A stretch of DNA of 64,000 nucleotides from Kalmanozyma brasiliensis GHG001 (lineage: Eukaryota; Basidiomycota; Ustilaginomycetes; Ustilaginales). Made by a program: the position numbers and the translations under genes. The notes below the pieces were generated by a model that was not told where the DNA came from, ran no database searches, and saw nothing but the letters and a program-made list of their open reading frames with translations. The stretch covers positions 62,001 to 126,000 of the forward strand of contig NW_015961959.1 of assembly GCF_000497045.1 (NCBI RefSeq), written 5' to 3'. Positions 29,158 through 38,614 of this stretch are shown here, piece after piece. The stretch's first letter is position 1, and each line of letters opens with the position of its first letter.

Positions 29158-30255
29158 ATGTCGATCGTCCCGAGCGACGAAGCGCTCACCGAGCAAATCA
29201 AACTCATCCTCACCAAGGCTCATGAAAACGATACGATCGGCGACCACACCAAGCGTAAAGTCCGCGAGATGCTCACGGACTACTTTGACGCCTGTCTCGA
29301 AAGTCCCAAGACCAAGAAGAAGGTCAATGCCATGGTGATGGAACAGAATGATCTCATCGCGAAAGCCCGTCAGCAACAAGGAAAGGGTTCAGCTTCGACT
29401 TCCAAGGCTGCATCGACCTCCAAGTTTGCCTCGCCTGTCAAGGCTGCAGCGACCTCTAGGCCTGCATCGCCTGTCAAGGCTGCTTCCAAGAGCGCCAAGG
29501 CCAAGACTCCGAAGCGCAAGCGTGCCTCTGCCGCTGCAGACAGTGACAGCGACAACGACGCCGAAGCTGCACACAAGGCGCCCACCGGCCCCGTCGGCGT
29601 CTCGAGCGACACCGAGCCAGCCTCGGACGACTTCAGCGAGCTCGAGGAAGACACGTCCACCTCTCGCGTCAAAAAGAGCAGAACAACAACTAGCAAAAAG
29701 TCCGCCTCTTCCTCCGCTCCCAAACGTAAGTCCACCGCCAAACCGTCCGGCAGCGAAGCAGAACAGCGCCTCACGCGCCTCAAGAAGCTCGTCTCGGAAT
29801 GCGGCGTGCACAAGCAGTGGAAGCGGCTCTACGAGGCGGCCAACGTCGACGCCACCGACTTTGACGGTCAGAGCAAGATCGTCCAGGGCGTTCTGCGAGA
29901 GCTGGGCATGACGGGCAAAGGGTCGCTCGAGCAGGCAAGGAAGATCCGCGAGGAGCGCGAATTCAACGAAGAGCTAGCGGCGTTGCAGGAGAACGAGGTG
30001 GTGGGAAAGACCAGAGGCTCGAGGCAGACGAGAGCCTCCCTCGGCGAGAGTGCTAAGAGGTCCAAGACGATCGAGATCAGCGACACCGAGGAAAGCGGGA
30101 GCGAGTTCGACGAGGCTCCTCCCAAGAAGAGCGCGAGGAAGGCCGTGTCCGACTCGGACGAGGACGAAGACGAGGACGATGGGCCCGCCCCAAAGAAGAG
30201 CTTCAACAAGTCGCTCGCGAGCTTTGTCGCCGATATCAACTCTGATTCCGACTGA
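29158..30255 (+). CDS. HIRIP3-like histone chaperone (CHZ-type domain)
   Basis: 365 residues from ATG 29158. The N-terminal ~65 residues are a helical domain (EQIKLILTKAHENDTIGDHT ... KKKVNAMVMEQND) like those found in HIRIP3 and DEK-C-type proteins. A long Lys/Ser/Ala linker with acidic patches and repeats of an 'SPVKAA' motif follows. Residues about 205-281 (LTRLKKLVSECGVHKQWKRL ... RELGMTGKGSLEQARKIREE) match the conserved C-terminal region of HIRIP3, which binds H2A/H2B or H3 through a CHZ-like motif. The tail is acidic (DEDEDEDDG). Expected nuclear chaperone role. Family assignment is from remembered pattern resemblance. Confidence 0.6.
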   Translation: MSIVPSDEALTEQIKLILTKAHENDTIGDHTKRKVREMLTDYFDACLESPKTKKKVNAMVMEQNDLIAKARQQQGKGSASTSKAASTSKFASPVKAAATSRPASPVKAASKSAKAKTPKRKRASAAADSDSDNDAEAAHKAPTGPVGVSSDTEPASDDFSELEEDTSTSRVKKSRTTTSKKSASSSAPKRKSTAKPSGSEAEQRLTRLKKLVSECGVHKQWKRLYEAANVDATDFDGQSKIVQGVLRELGMTGKGSLEQARKIREEREFNEELAALQENEVVGKTRGSRQTRASLGESAKRSKTIEISDTEESGSEFDEAPPKKSARKAVSDSDEDEDEDDGPAPKKSFNKSLASFVADINSDSD

Positions 30256-30379
30256 TGTATTCACCACCAGCAAACGTATCTTTCCGCATCGTATCAAGCG
30301 AATCGTGTCTTTTGCAAATGAGAAGCGATGCCGAGGGGATGAATGCCTAGAATACAATTTGTCAATGAGCGCCTGTTCG

Positions 30380-32101
30380 TCATGCGCTTTCCACGTCGGA
30401 CGTGCCCAGCTTGGTGGGATTACGGTCCTGGCTCGACTGTCCTACTGCGCCCTTGCTCTTCTTGCCATCATTCGACGAGATCGGACTGAGATCGGTGGGG
30501 TTGGTGCTCATATCATCGTCCATGACCCTGCTCTGATCGACCAGCAGCCTCTCCTGGTTGGTCAACCAGCTCGTCCACTTCCTCGTCGGCACCTTGGCCT
30601 CCAACATCTCATTGATCTCCTCCAACGACCGACCGAAGGTCTCGGGGATGTAGAAGTAGACGAACGTCATGGCGATCAGCGTGCCAACGCCGTAGATCCA
30701 GCCGATCTGCGCACCCAGTCCTGCATTGTAGAACAGATACGGCAGAGTGAAGGTGACGGCCCAAGCGACGATCCAGAAGCAAGCGGTGCCGACCGACATG
30801 ATCTTGCTCCTGTTTTTGCCGACTGCCAGCTCGCTCGCCACCACCCACGCCAGCGGTCCCCAGGCGAGGTTGAAGAAGAAGACGTAGATGCAGATCATCG
30901 CCGCGATGGTGCGACCTTCGGTGACGGAGATGACGCCTGGGTAGGGCAAGGACTCGCCTCGAGGAGGGAGACCCTTGGTGCCGATGCCGGCGACGACGAA
31001 GAGCGCGATGAACATGGGCACGGAGGTCCAAAGTATCAAAGGTCGACGACCGAATCGGTTGACCAGCAGGAACGAGCATAGCACGCCTACCACCTCGATG
31101 ACGTCGACAATGATCGTGATGATGAACGCATCCTTGAGGCCAACGGCGGTCATGAACGTCACGGTGTACGAAAAGATGAACTGAACACCCCCGATCTGCT
31201 GTCCGATCAAGATGCCCAACACGCAGGCAAACTTCCGCAGCTCGACACCGTGCAGCAACGACTTCCAGCCGCCCTCACCCGAGAGCTCGAGCTCGTCCTG
31301 TCTCGCCTGTCGGAAAGCGTTGTACTCGAGCGCGATGACCTTCTCGCGCACTTCGTCGTGCTGACCCTTGTTCACCCGCTTGAGCGCCGCCAGGGCCTTC
31401 TCATCGCGGTTCTTCTGAATGAGCCATCGGGGCGATTCCGGAATGATGAATTGCGCCGTGACGAGGATGGCGACGAAGAAGAGGTTGAAGATGATGGGGA
31501 TGCGGTAGGACCAAGTCGAATCGATGTCTTTGGTGCCCTGAGCGATGCACGCGCCGATCACCTGGCCGATGGCGAGCATCAGCTGCCACGACGAGACGAT
31601 CGCACCTCGAATCGCGGTCGGTGCGATCTCCGAAAGATACAACGGTGTGCAGTTGGAGATGACACCGACACCGGCACCGAGCACGCCTCGACCGAGAGTC
31701 AACAGCGCCTTGGAGCCGATGGTGACGAGCTGCAGCACGACACCGATGGTGACCAGCGTACAGGCACCGAAGAACCCACCTCGACGACCGACGTAGTCGC
31801 CCAGTGGGGCGGCGAGGAGCGAACCGACCACCTCACCGGCTTGCACGATCGAGGCGTAGAGCGATTGATCGTTGGACGGAATCTCGTATTGACCGTTGGC
31901 AGGGTTGATGACGCCAAAATCGCGCTTGAAGCGGTCCATCTCGAGGATGCCGGTGAAGTAGGTGCCATCGTAGCCGTAGAGGATGGCGCCGATGACGGCG
32001 AGCGAGCAGAAGAGGATGGGACGGACGTTGGCCTTGGACAGGAGCTTGGTCTCGCCGATGGTGACGCCGTTGGGCGATGAGGAGGGAACCGCGCCGCCCA
32101 T
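30380..32101 (-). CDS. MFS sugar transporter (STP/hexose-maltose type)
   Basis: 573 residues from ATG 32101. Twelve predicted membrane spans with sugar-porter signatures: GYDGTYFTG in TM1, GDYVGRR loop 2-3, LGRGVLGAGVG, PLYLSEIAPTAIRGA after TM4, PESPRWL ending the first half, GQQIGGVQFIFSYT in TM7, NRFGRRPL in loop 8-9 and YIPETFGRSLEEI after TM12. Proton-coupled import of a hexose, pentose or disaccharide is expected; specificity is not readable. The C-tail is Ser/Lys-rich and probably regulatory. The gene sits alone, with 2.1 kb of gene-poor DNA upstream, suggesting complex promoter control. Confidence 0.93.
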   Translation of the reverse strand: MGGAVPSSSPNGVTIGETKLLSKANVRPILFCSLAVIGAILYGYDGTYFTGILEMDRFKRDFGVINPANGQYEIPSNDQSLYASIVQAGEVVGSLLAAPLGDYVGRRGGFFGACTLVTIGVVLQLVTIGSKALLTLGRGVLGAGVGVISNCTPLYLSEIAPTAIRGAIVSSWQLMLAIGQVIGACIAQGTKDIDSTWSYRIPIIFNLFFVAILVTAQFIIPESPRWLIQKNRDEKALAALKRVNKGQHDEVREKVIALEYNAFRQARQDELELSGEGGWKSLLHGVELRKFACVLGILIGQQIGGVQFIFSYTVTFMTAVGLKDAFIITIIVDVIEVVGVLCSFLLVNRFGRRPLILWTSVPMFIALFVVAGIGTKGLPPRGESLPYPGVISVTEGRTIAAMICIYVFFFNLAWGPLAWVVASELAVGKNRSKIMSVGTACFWIVAWAVTFTLPYLFYNAGLGAQIGWIYGVGTLIAMTFVYFYIPETFGRSLEEINEMLEAKVPTRKWTSWLTNQERLLVDQSRVMDDDMSTNPTDLSPISSNDGKKSKGAVGQSSQDRNPTKLGTSDVESA

Positions 32102-32412
32102 GGTGGATGAGACGCAGTTCTAGATGGAGCAAGGATGATCGCGGGCCGAGATGGAGGAGACAACCGTGCTGTGCCCGAGCAATGCGGAAATGGTGGCGGG
32201 TAGGATCCGACAGGTATCGGATCGTAAAGGGTGATTGGTTGGTGACGAGGACGAGAGACCAAGCAAGAGGATTTCTGCGCCCAGTACTTATACGAGGGAC
32301 CGGCGAACGGTAGGGCACTTGACCGCCAGGGTCGGGAAAAGCGGCGGTTGATAAGGGCGCGGAGGGACGTTGCAGCTGGCCAACGAGGGGGCAAGCAACA
32401 CCGGAGGGGCGC

Positions 32413-32432
32413 AGAGAGAGAGAGAGAGAGAG
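32413..32432. repeat. (AG)10 dinucleotide repeat
   Basis: Twenty bases of perfect AG repeat in the transporter upstream region. Confidence 0.95.
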
Positions 32433-33955
32433 TCAAGCCGAGTTTCAATTGGTGGGTGACTGCAGCACAATGCGGCTCGATGATGCTGCTGCTGCACGGA
32501 AACGAGAGGTCGATCATGCAGCAGCGTGGGGAGAGGCAGACAGACGGTCGAGATGCTGTCATGGACAGGCGGAGTCTCGGTCGGTGGTTGGCAGCAACAC
32601 AACGACTCTCTTTGCCCACTCCCTTCCCACCTCACTGCACGCTGCCCGGTTTGAGTGACAAAAGGAGCAAGTTCGGCTCGGCCCTACCGGTACGATGCAA
32701 AGGGCAAAAGCGAGCATCGGTAGAATTGCTTCTCTCTCTGCGCTCCTGCAATCCGGCGACTCGGCCCCCACCTTTGTTCTTCCTACCAAAGACTACGAAC
32801 AGGCTCTATACGCAGAACATAGTGCGAGGCAGATCCACCGGCGAGCTGCTGTCAAGGTCACGAGGTTGAGTCAAATGCGATACCTCATTTAAGCCGAACG
32901 GAATAGGAGGAACTTGTTTTGCCAGCTAGGAAACCTCTTTGCGCGCTGACCCACCCAATCATACAAATGCAGCTGCGCAAGGTGACGACAAGAACTTCAT
33001 CTCATCCCCGCAAAGCTGCATTCAATCAAGGTGTGGGCCGTGGCAGAACTTTTGGGCGGGCGGATGCAGAGCTGCGCGCAATACCTTTAGCGTTTTCGGC
33101 AAGGATCAAGCGAGGATGGTCTATCTCTCCGAAAATCCTCCGGGGCTGCAGCTTCGGTTCGAACCAGCTTGGGCCTCTGCTCGCCACTCGCCTTGCGTGA
33201 CTGCCGGCAGCGTGCTGCCATCCTCACGGCAATGCTCGATCCAGCGACCTTGAACCGGCTGAAAGTCAAATGAGCCCATTCAAAGGGCCGAGATCGTTCA
33301 TCATCGAGCGGACAATTGAAGCGGGCGCAAAAGGATATTTTCGACGGCAGCAGCACGACGTCAACGCGCCGCTGTCGAGCTGCTGAGGTTGAAATTCTGC
33401 CACGGAGAATTTTTCGCCAACGGTCAATTTTCGTCTGTCTTCTCGAGCAGCGGCGGCGGGAGAGCAGGGTCAATCGGCGGAAGGTGCGGCATGTGTCACT
33501 CCCAGCTGCTGCGCTGCAAGAGTTGCTCCGAAATTTCACCTTCGCTTAGCGGGTCAGATGCGAGACCCACACGATCGCATGGCAGACGAGGGGGAGCAGC
33601 ATCGTCAGTGCAAGCGGCCCGGCACGTCACATGTCGGCCGTCGACGGTATCCTCTGATCGACTCTCCCCTGGCAACTAAGGCGGACACCGTCGTCACCAA
33701 AGGGGCGCATCCGGTCATGTTGAGATCGCGAATGCTAGACACTACAACAGAGACGAGGCTCCTGATGGCAGCTCTTGGAAAAGACTGATGCTCGGCAGGA
33801 GGCGGGCGAAGGTCGGCGAGACTCGACCTCGCTAGCAGCCGAACCTCGAGTCGACTCGTTTTCCCCCACACCTCCGCTGTCGCCTTCTCCGCACAGTCAC
33901 GGGGTCGACGTTCGTTTCCTTGCGCAGCAGTGTGTGGGGTTGTTGCATGTCGAGA

Positions 33956-34067
33956 GGCGCAAAGAAACAACAACGGGGAGATTACAGCAAGGCGGAGGCC
34001 CCGCACAGACTCAGCTGCGCCGGCGAAAAGACGCAACGGCGAGATGGCAACAAAGGAGGAGCCCCGC
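33956..34067. repeat. Imperfect tandem duplication, period about 66 bp
   Basis: 33956-34004 and 34022-34067 share GGCG-AAAGA...AACGG-GAGAT...AGGAGG/CGGAGG...CCCCGC with scattered changes and a 3-base gap. Confidence 0.5.
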
Positions 34068-34251
34068 CTGCGCAGCGTGCGCAAAGATAAGCTACCGAGC
34101 GGTGTCGGACCGGCAAATTCCTCAACGGCGACAACCACCCGACGACTCGGGCTGCTGCAAAGACACGCTGCGCTGCGCTCACTTCTCGCTGTGAGCCCCA
34201 CAGTTGCTGCTTTCGGTGCTCTCTAAGGCATGCTGACATTGCACATGTACC

Positions 34252-36528
34252 TTATGCCGACGGCGGCGTGCTCCAGATCTTGACCGTGCCATCTGCGCCT
34301 GCGCTGACCATCTGTTGCGAGTCGTGCGGATTGCATTCGACCCAGAGCACCGCTTTTCCGCGCACTTTGCCCCCGCTTGCCGCATCTCCAACAGCAACAT
34401 TCTCGCCAGTAACAACGTCCCACCCGACCAATCTGCCCTCTTCGTCGCCGATCACAATCCCGTCTTCCTCATTGGCGAACACGGCTTTGCATCTGTACTC
34501 GTCGTGTGTGTGACCCTTGTACGCGTGCAGCAGTGTGCCGTCCTTCTGGTCCAGTAGACGTACCGTTGAGTCGAGAGTGGCGACCAGCACGCTACTCCCG
34601 AGTCGGGACGGAGCAACGCTTGTGATCGGTGCTGGCAACGTATCGGCTCGCAGCTGACCAGCGCGCAAATCGTAACAGCGGAGAACACCGTCAACCGCAC
34701 CCGTGTAGATCTTGTCCTGCCGCACACTGATCGACGTCACCGCATCCTTAGCTTCTTTGAGCTCCATGATCGGTCTCCAGGCTCCCTGAGCACGCAGGTC
34801 GAACACGCGGACAACACCGTCAAATCCACCCGTCACGACCACACTTCCATCTCCATCCCTCCCTCCAAACCTCACATCGTTGATCTTGCCCATAAATCCA
34901 CTGAAACGACGCACCACACTACCGCTCCCCACATCCCACACGAGCACCGACTTGTCCCCTCCTCCGGACACAAACCGCGCATTATCCTGGCTCACATCTA
35001 GCGCCAACACCTCTTGATTGTGTTCGGCGTACGTCTGGATCGCGTCGCCCTCCGAGTGGGCGTTCCACAGCTTGATCGTCCGATCCGACGAGCCCGTAAG
35101 AATGTATCGACCCGTAGAATTATATCGCGCTACGTTGACGGGTGCCTTGTGTGCGACGAGGGTCTGTTCGAGGCAAGTGGGCAGGAGGACTGAGCTCGAG
35201 AGGGATACTACGTGACGAGGCTCGCGAGATGATGGATGCTTACCTCGAGACGATTCTCCGTGCAGGGCGCGCGTGAACCACTTGCCCAGCGTCGAGCCTT
35301 TCGGTTCTTGATCCATCTGCGAAGAGGATGAAGCGGGGAGGGGCTTGGAGATGCTCGATGGGTCCAAACTATTTGCACGTTGGTTTCGCTCCCAATCGCT
35401 GTCCATCTCCCACTTTGCCAGTGCGTTTTGCAGGATCGCATCGAAACGATGTCTTCGTGCCGTGTCCAGTTGCGCCTCTCTCATCTCTTGATCTTCGGTT
35501 CCTTTCGCATCCTTCCCCTTCGCAGCGTCGTCGTCGTAGGAGCTTGGCAGACCATCGCCATCATACCCTTCACCAAAGTCGACCCACCTCACTTCGTCCT
35601 CCGCCAACCCCACATACGCCCTCGCCGCCTTTTCGTCCGCCTGCGTCTCCCCCACCCCCACGCCTCTCGCCAGGGTCGCGCGGAATTTCGCCTCTGCCGT
35701 CCTTCTCGCCGCTGTCGTCTTCTCCTGCGCACTCTTCTGCGGTGGCCCGGCGAGACTCGACAGGAGCTGCGGATCGCGCGAGAGCTGCGCCTCCACCGCC
35801 GACGAGGGGATGAGGATGAACGATCGGGTGTGCAGCAGGTGCGGTGAGGTGGAGAGCACTGCCCGCGGGAGGGCGTTCAGCAAGCACAGCTCGTTGGACG
35901 AGACGTTGAAGCGGATGGCGATGGATTGGAGCGTGTCGGTCTTGCGGAGGTAGTATTGGCGGGTTTCGCCGGTTGTGGGTCGGGATGAGGAGGCTTCTGC
36001 CGATGAGGTTGGGGCGGAGTGGGGGTCTACGAGTCGTCGAAAGGCTGTCAACCCCGTGCTACAATCTCCGTCTTCGGTTGTGGAGCTGACAGTGTCGGCT
36101 GTGTGAGGGGCAACGTCGACCTCTGCCGAAGCAGCACCCTTCGATTGCCGCGTCAACAGCGATGGTCTCGTCGCCGACTTCGCCTTGGCCCCTTCATCGT
36201 CACTCGCCTCGTCGTCGACAACGAACGTGCTCTCCCCCTTGGCCTCGTACGGGGGTGGCGGCACCTCTTCCTGCAACTGGTCGTCCTTCAACGCAGCGGC
36301 TGCGTCGAACACCACCTCACCAACGCGCGTCACATCGCTCCGAGGTCCCTTGCGGAACGCCGCCTGCGCATCCTCGCAGATCGGACAGAAGGTGCGCAGT
36401 CTCGGATTCTGGTCCAGGCAGACAGGACAGATAGGCCGAGAGCAGCAGCCGTGCACGTAGATCGCCGCCGGCTTGGTGTTCGGTGCGATCGTCGACGAGC
36501 ATGCTAGACAGAGTTGTTGCGTCTGCAT
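34252..36528 (-). CDS. Zinc-finger/LysM protein fused to a WDR83 (MORG1)-like WD40 propeller
   Basis: 758 residues from ATG 36528. The N-terminus has paired cysteines like a treble-clef/RING-type zinc site (C7-C10, C28/C29, C34-C37, C48-C51). Residues 190-241 (QYYLRKTDTLQSIAIRFNVS ... RSFILIP) are a eukaryotic intracellular-type LysM domain; there is no signal peptide. A helical linker (about 270-385) precedes a Ser-rich stretch. From about 455 to the end is a seven-bladed WD40 propeller closely resembling WDR83/MORG1: LTGSSDRTIKLWN, SGGGDKSVLVWD, TGAVDGVLRCYDLRAGQL, LVATLDSTVRLLDQKDGTLL. WDR83 is a MAPK scaffold and spliceosome-associated factor. A candidate in-frame 54-nt intron (35190-35243, GTAAGC...CTCAG) lies at the junction. 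No AUG precedes the propeller closely, so fusion is what the DNA encodes. Confidence 0.85.
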   Translation of the reverse strand: MQTQQLCLACSSTIAPNTKPAAIYVHGCCSRPICPVCLDQNPRLRTFCPICEDAQAAFRKGPRSDVTRVGEVVFDAAAALKDDQLQEEVPPPPYEAKGESTFVVDDEASDDEGAKAKSATRPSLLTRQSKGAASAEVDVAPHTADTVSSTTEDGDCSTGLTAFRRLVDPHSAPTSSAEASSSRPTTGETRQYYLRKTDTLQSIAIRFNVSSNELCLLNALPRAVLSTSPHLLHTRSFILIPSSAVEAQLSRDPQLLSSLAGPPQKSAQEKTTAARRTAEAKFRATLARGVGVGETQADEKAARAYVGLAEDEVRWVDFGEGYDGDGLPSSYDDDAAKGKDAKGTEDQEMREAQLDTARRHRFDAILQNALAKWEMDSDWERNQRANSLDPSSISKPLPASSSSQMDQEPKGSTLGKWFTRALHGESSRGKHPSSREPRHVVSLSSSVLLPTCLEQTLVAHKAPVNVARYNSTGRYILTGSSDRTIKLWNAHSEGDAIQTYAEHNQEVLALDVSQDNARFVSGGGDKSVLVWDVGSGSVVRRFSGFMGKINDVRFGGRDGDGSVVVTGGFDGVVRVFDLRAQGAWRPIMELKEAKDAVTSISVRQDKIYTGAVDGVLRCYDLRAGQLRADTLPAPITSVAPSRLGSSVLVATLDSTVRLLDQKDGTLLHAYKGHTHDEYRCKAVFANEEDGIVIGDEEGRLVGWDVVTGENVAVGDAASGGKVRGKAVLWVECNPHDSQQMVSAGADGTVKIWSTPPSA

Positions 36529-36917
36529 TGTCGCCCAAGAAAGATGGCAGTGTGGCTTCTCGTCGATTGCTGGCCTCCTATGATATCTAATCGAGCCCCA
36601 AAGAAGCTGTATCCCTCGGTGTGATCGAGAGGCTTTTCTGTGGTGTGTGCTGTTGGTGTCGGCAGGGGCTGATGGTGGTGGCGGCAATAGAATCAGGGTC
36701 CAAGCTGCATCAGCCTCTTGCGCGCATCAACGCAAAAAAAGCCCGGCTGCTGACTGCATCTCGGGTGGAGGCCACACGCTTTTGCTACACAGACCTTTGA
36801 GCCATTGCAGCCTGTAACGTGATCAATCAAGACGAACACACCTCAGCGTCGAGCACAAGTCAGATCACGATCAAGGCCAACGTCTAGGATCCCATAGAGC
36901 TGCATGTTCCTCCTACC
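36529..36917. other. Spacer upstream of the LysM-WD40 gene
   Basis: 389 bp with no gene seen; it holds the promoter of the leftward LysM-WD40 gene and the 3' end of SDS22. Confidence 0.4.
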
Positions 36918-38177
36918 TCAACCGCGGATGAACGTAGCATCAATCTGCTTCAACTGCGGCAGTAGCAGCTTGACCTTCCTCCTGTACGCCGGGCCCTCTT
37001 TCTTCTGTGCCGGGTTTCCTTCCAGATACACCGTCTCGAGCGCTGGCATCCGATTCGGTCCCAGCTCCTTATCCAGCTCGTTGAGATCCGCAATCCTGTT
37101 GTCGTTGGCCCAAAACTCCTCGAGCCGACTCAAATGCCCCACATTCTCCACCTTCTCGATCATGTTGGCGCCCACATCGAGCGTTGTGAGCTTCGTATTG
37201 TGCTCCAGGCCTTCGAGCTTCGTCAGCCCGTTATGCGAGATGTAAAGCTCCTCGAGATTGACCAGCGTCTCGAGCCCTTCGAGCTTGGTGATCCGATTCG
37301 ACTGGATCGAGAGCACGCGCAGGTTCGTGAGACTCTCCATCCCGCTCAGAGTGGTGATCTTGTTCTTGCCCAACCAGAGCTGGGTCAAGTTCGTCAGATG
37401 ACCAATGTTTTCGATCGACCGCAACCTGTTTCCGCCCAGCTCGAGGCTTTCTAGCGCTCCCGCAATGGGTCCCTGCAGATCGTCTGCCCGCACCCGCGAG
37501 ATCTTGTTCTGCACAAAGTAGATCGTCTTGCACGCCCCCAGATGCGAGACGTTCGAAATGTGGTGGATGTTGTTGAACGACAGATCGAGCGACTCGAGCT
37601 GGGTGAGCGAATCGAGGTGGGTGATCTTTTCAATGCTGTTGTCGTACAGGTCGAGATCTTCGAGTTCGGTCAGCTGGCCAATGTCGGAGCGGATCTTGGT
37701 GAGCAAGTTCTGACGGAGGCAGAGACGTTTGAGCGAGGGAGCGAAGCGGGCGAGACCGAGTCGCTTGGTGGTCGTAAGACGGAGGTGACCGAGATCGAGG
37801 ATTTGTTCGGTGTCGGGGTAGTGTTGAAGCAGCTCGGCGTCGTCCGGGATCTCTTCGGCGGGTGCTTCGGTGATTTGGCCGTTCGAAGCGCTGTTATCGA
37901 CGCGGACAGAGCCGTACTGGACAATGCCGCGTGTGATACCGTTGTTGGCGGGCTCCGGCTCGTCGACCGCGCTGGAAGGACCGGCTTCGTCTTCGGTTTG
38001 CGGATCCTCGTCCTCGTCTGCGCCAGCGTGGGTGCGGTCATCGTCTGAATCCGTGTCGTTCCCGTTCACCGGGCGGTCTTTAGAAGACATGGTCGGTGCA
38101 GGCGGAAGTTCACCGACGATCTGCACCTTGGGTTGGGACTGAGAGCTCGATGACCCGGCAACTGTAGCGTCGGCCAT
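36918..38177 (-). CDS. SDS22: Sds22, leucine-rich-repeat regulator of protein phosphatase 1
   Basis: 419 residues from ATG 38177. After a disordered acidic N-terminus (about 1-120) come some eleven SDS22-type 22-residue LRRs, e.g. LTELEDLDLYDNSIEKI, LTNLTQLWLGKNKITTL, LVNLEELYISHNGLTKL, ending in the LRR-cap EGPAYRRKVKLLLPQLKQID. This is the nuclear/cytosolic partner (PPP1R7) needed for PP1 maturation and mitotic function. The ending -QLKQIDATFIRG is the usual Sds22 C-terminus. The frame extends 23 codons upstream, but MADATV fits better. Confidence 0.96.
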   Translation of the reverse strand: MADATVAGSSSSQSQPKVQIVGELPPAPTMSSKDRPVNGNDTDSDDDRTHAGADEDEDPQTEDEAGPSSAVDEPEPANNGITRGIVQYGSVRVDNSASNGQITEAPAEEIPDDAELLQHYPDTEQILDLGHLRLTTTKRLGLARFAPSLKRLCLRQNLLTKIRSDIGQLTELEDLDLYDNSIEKITHLDSLTQLESLDLSFNNIHHISNVSHLGACKTIYFVQNKISRVRADDLQGPIAGALESLELGGNRLRSIENIGHLTNLTQLWLGKNKITTLSGMESLTNLRVLSIQSNRITKLEGLETLVNLEELYISHNGLTKLEGLEHNTKLTTLDVGANMIEKVENVGHLSRLEEFWANDNRIADLNELDKELGPNRMPALETVYLEGNPAQKKEGPAYRRKVKLLLPQLKQIDATFIRG

Positions 38178-38614
38178 CTTGAGTACGGTCACGATTAGAA
38201 CGTGTGGTGTGCTTGCAAGTGCTGATGGTGTCCAAGAAGGAAGCAAGGCGCTGAGAACGAATCGAAAGTGGTCAAAGCTCGGATCGAAAAGCTCAGTTCA
38301 AATTTGCGCCGCGGAGAAACCGTCGCGTGGGTCGGATCGTGAATATGGCTGAGCAACACGCTTAGGCCTGCGTGAAGGCGAGACCACCACGGCACCACTT
38401 GTCACTCGGTCAGCATCACAATTCGCACACACTGACGCAGATCCTGGGCAAACACGAATGGCATGCTTCATGACCAAGATAAGGGTACAAAGAGTCTTTC
38501 GTGAAAGGCTCCAAAGGGTATACGGTTGTATTACATGGCAATGTGGAAACATCAATAGTGGTCGGAGTGGTGCAGATCAAAGCATGAGTGGAGTGATCCG
38601 TCCATCTTGAGTCG
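38178..38614. other. Spacer between SDS22 start and SUR2 stop
   Basis: 437 bp, SDS22 promoter and SUR2 3' region; no gene seen. Confidence 0.4.

Larger units (their letters stand above)
32102..34251. other. Gene-poor region, 2.15 kb
   Basis: No open frame with protein-like composition on either strand. Holds the transporter promoter, an (AG)10 tract at 32413-32432, an AT-core GAATTTTTCG at 33407-33416, and an imperfect ~46-49-bp tandem duplication at 33956-34067. No tRNA: a TTCGAAC loop near 33155 has no pairing stem. Confidence 0.5.

Noticed and set aside
33140..33175. TTCGAAC loop resembling a tRNA T-arm
   Set aside because: Flanking bases do not pair into a 5-bp stem on either strand and no A box is at the right distance.
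33605..34201. 198-codon minus-strand frame in the gene-poor region
   Set aside because: Arg/Ser/Ala-rich composition without any conserved block; no splice-linked extension.
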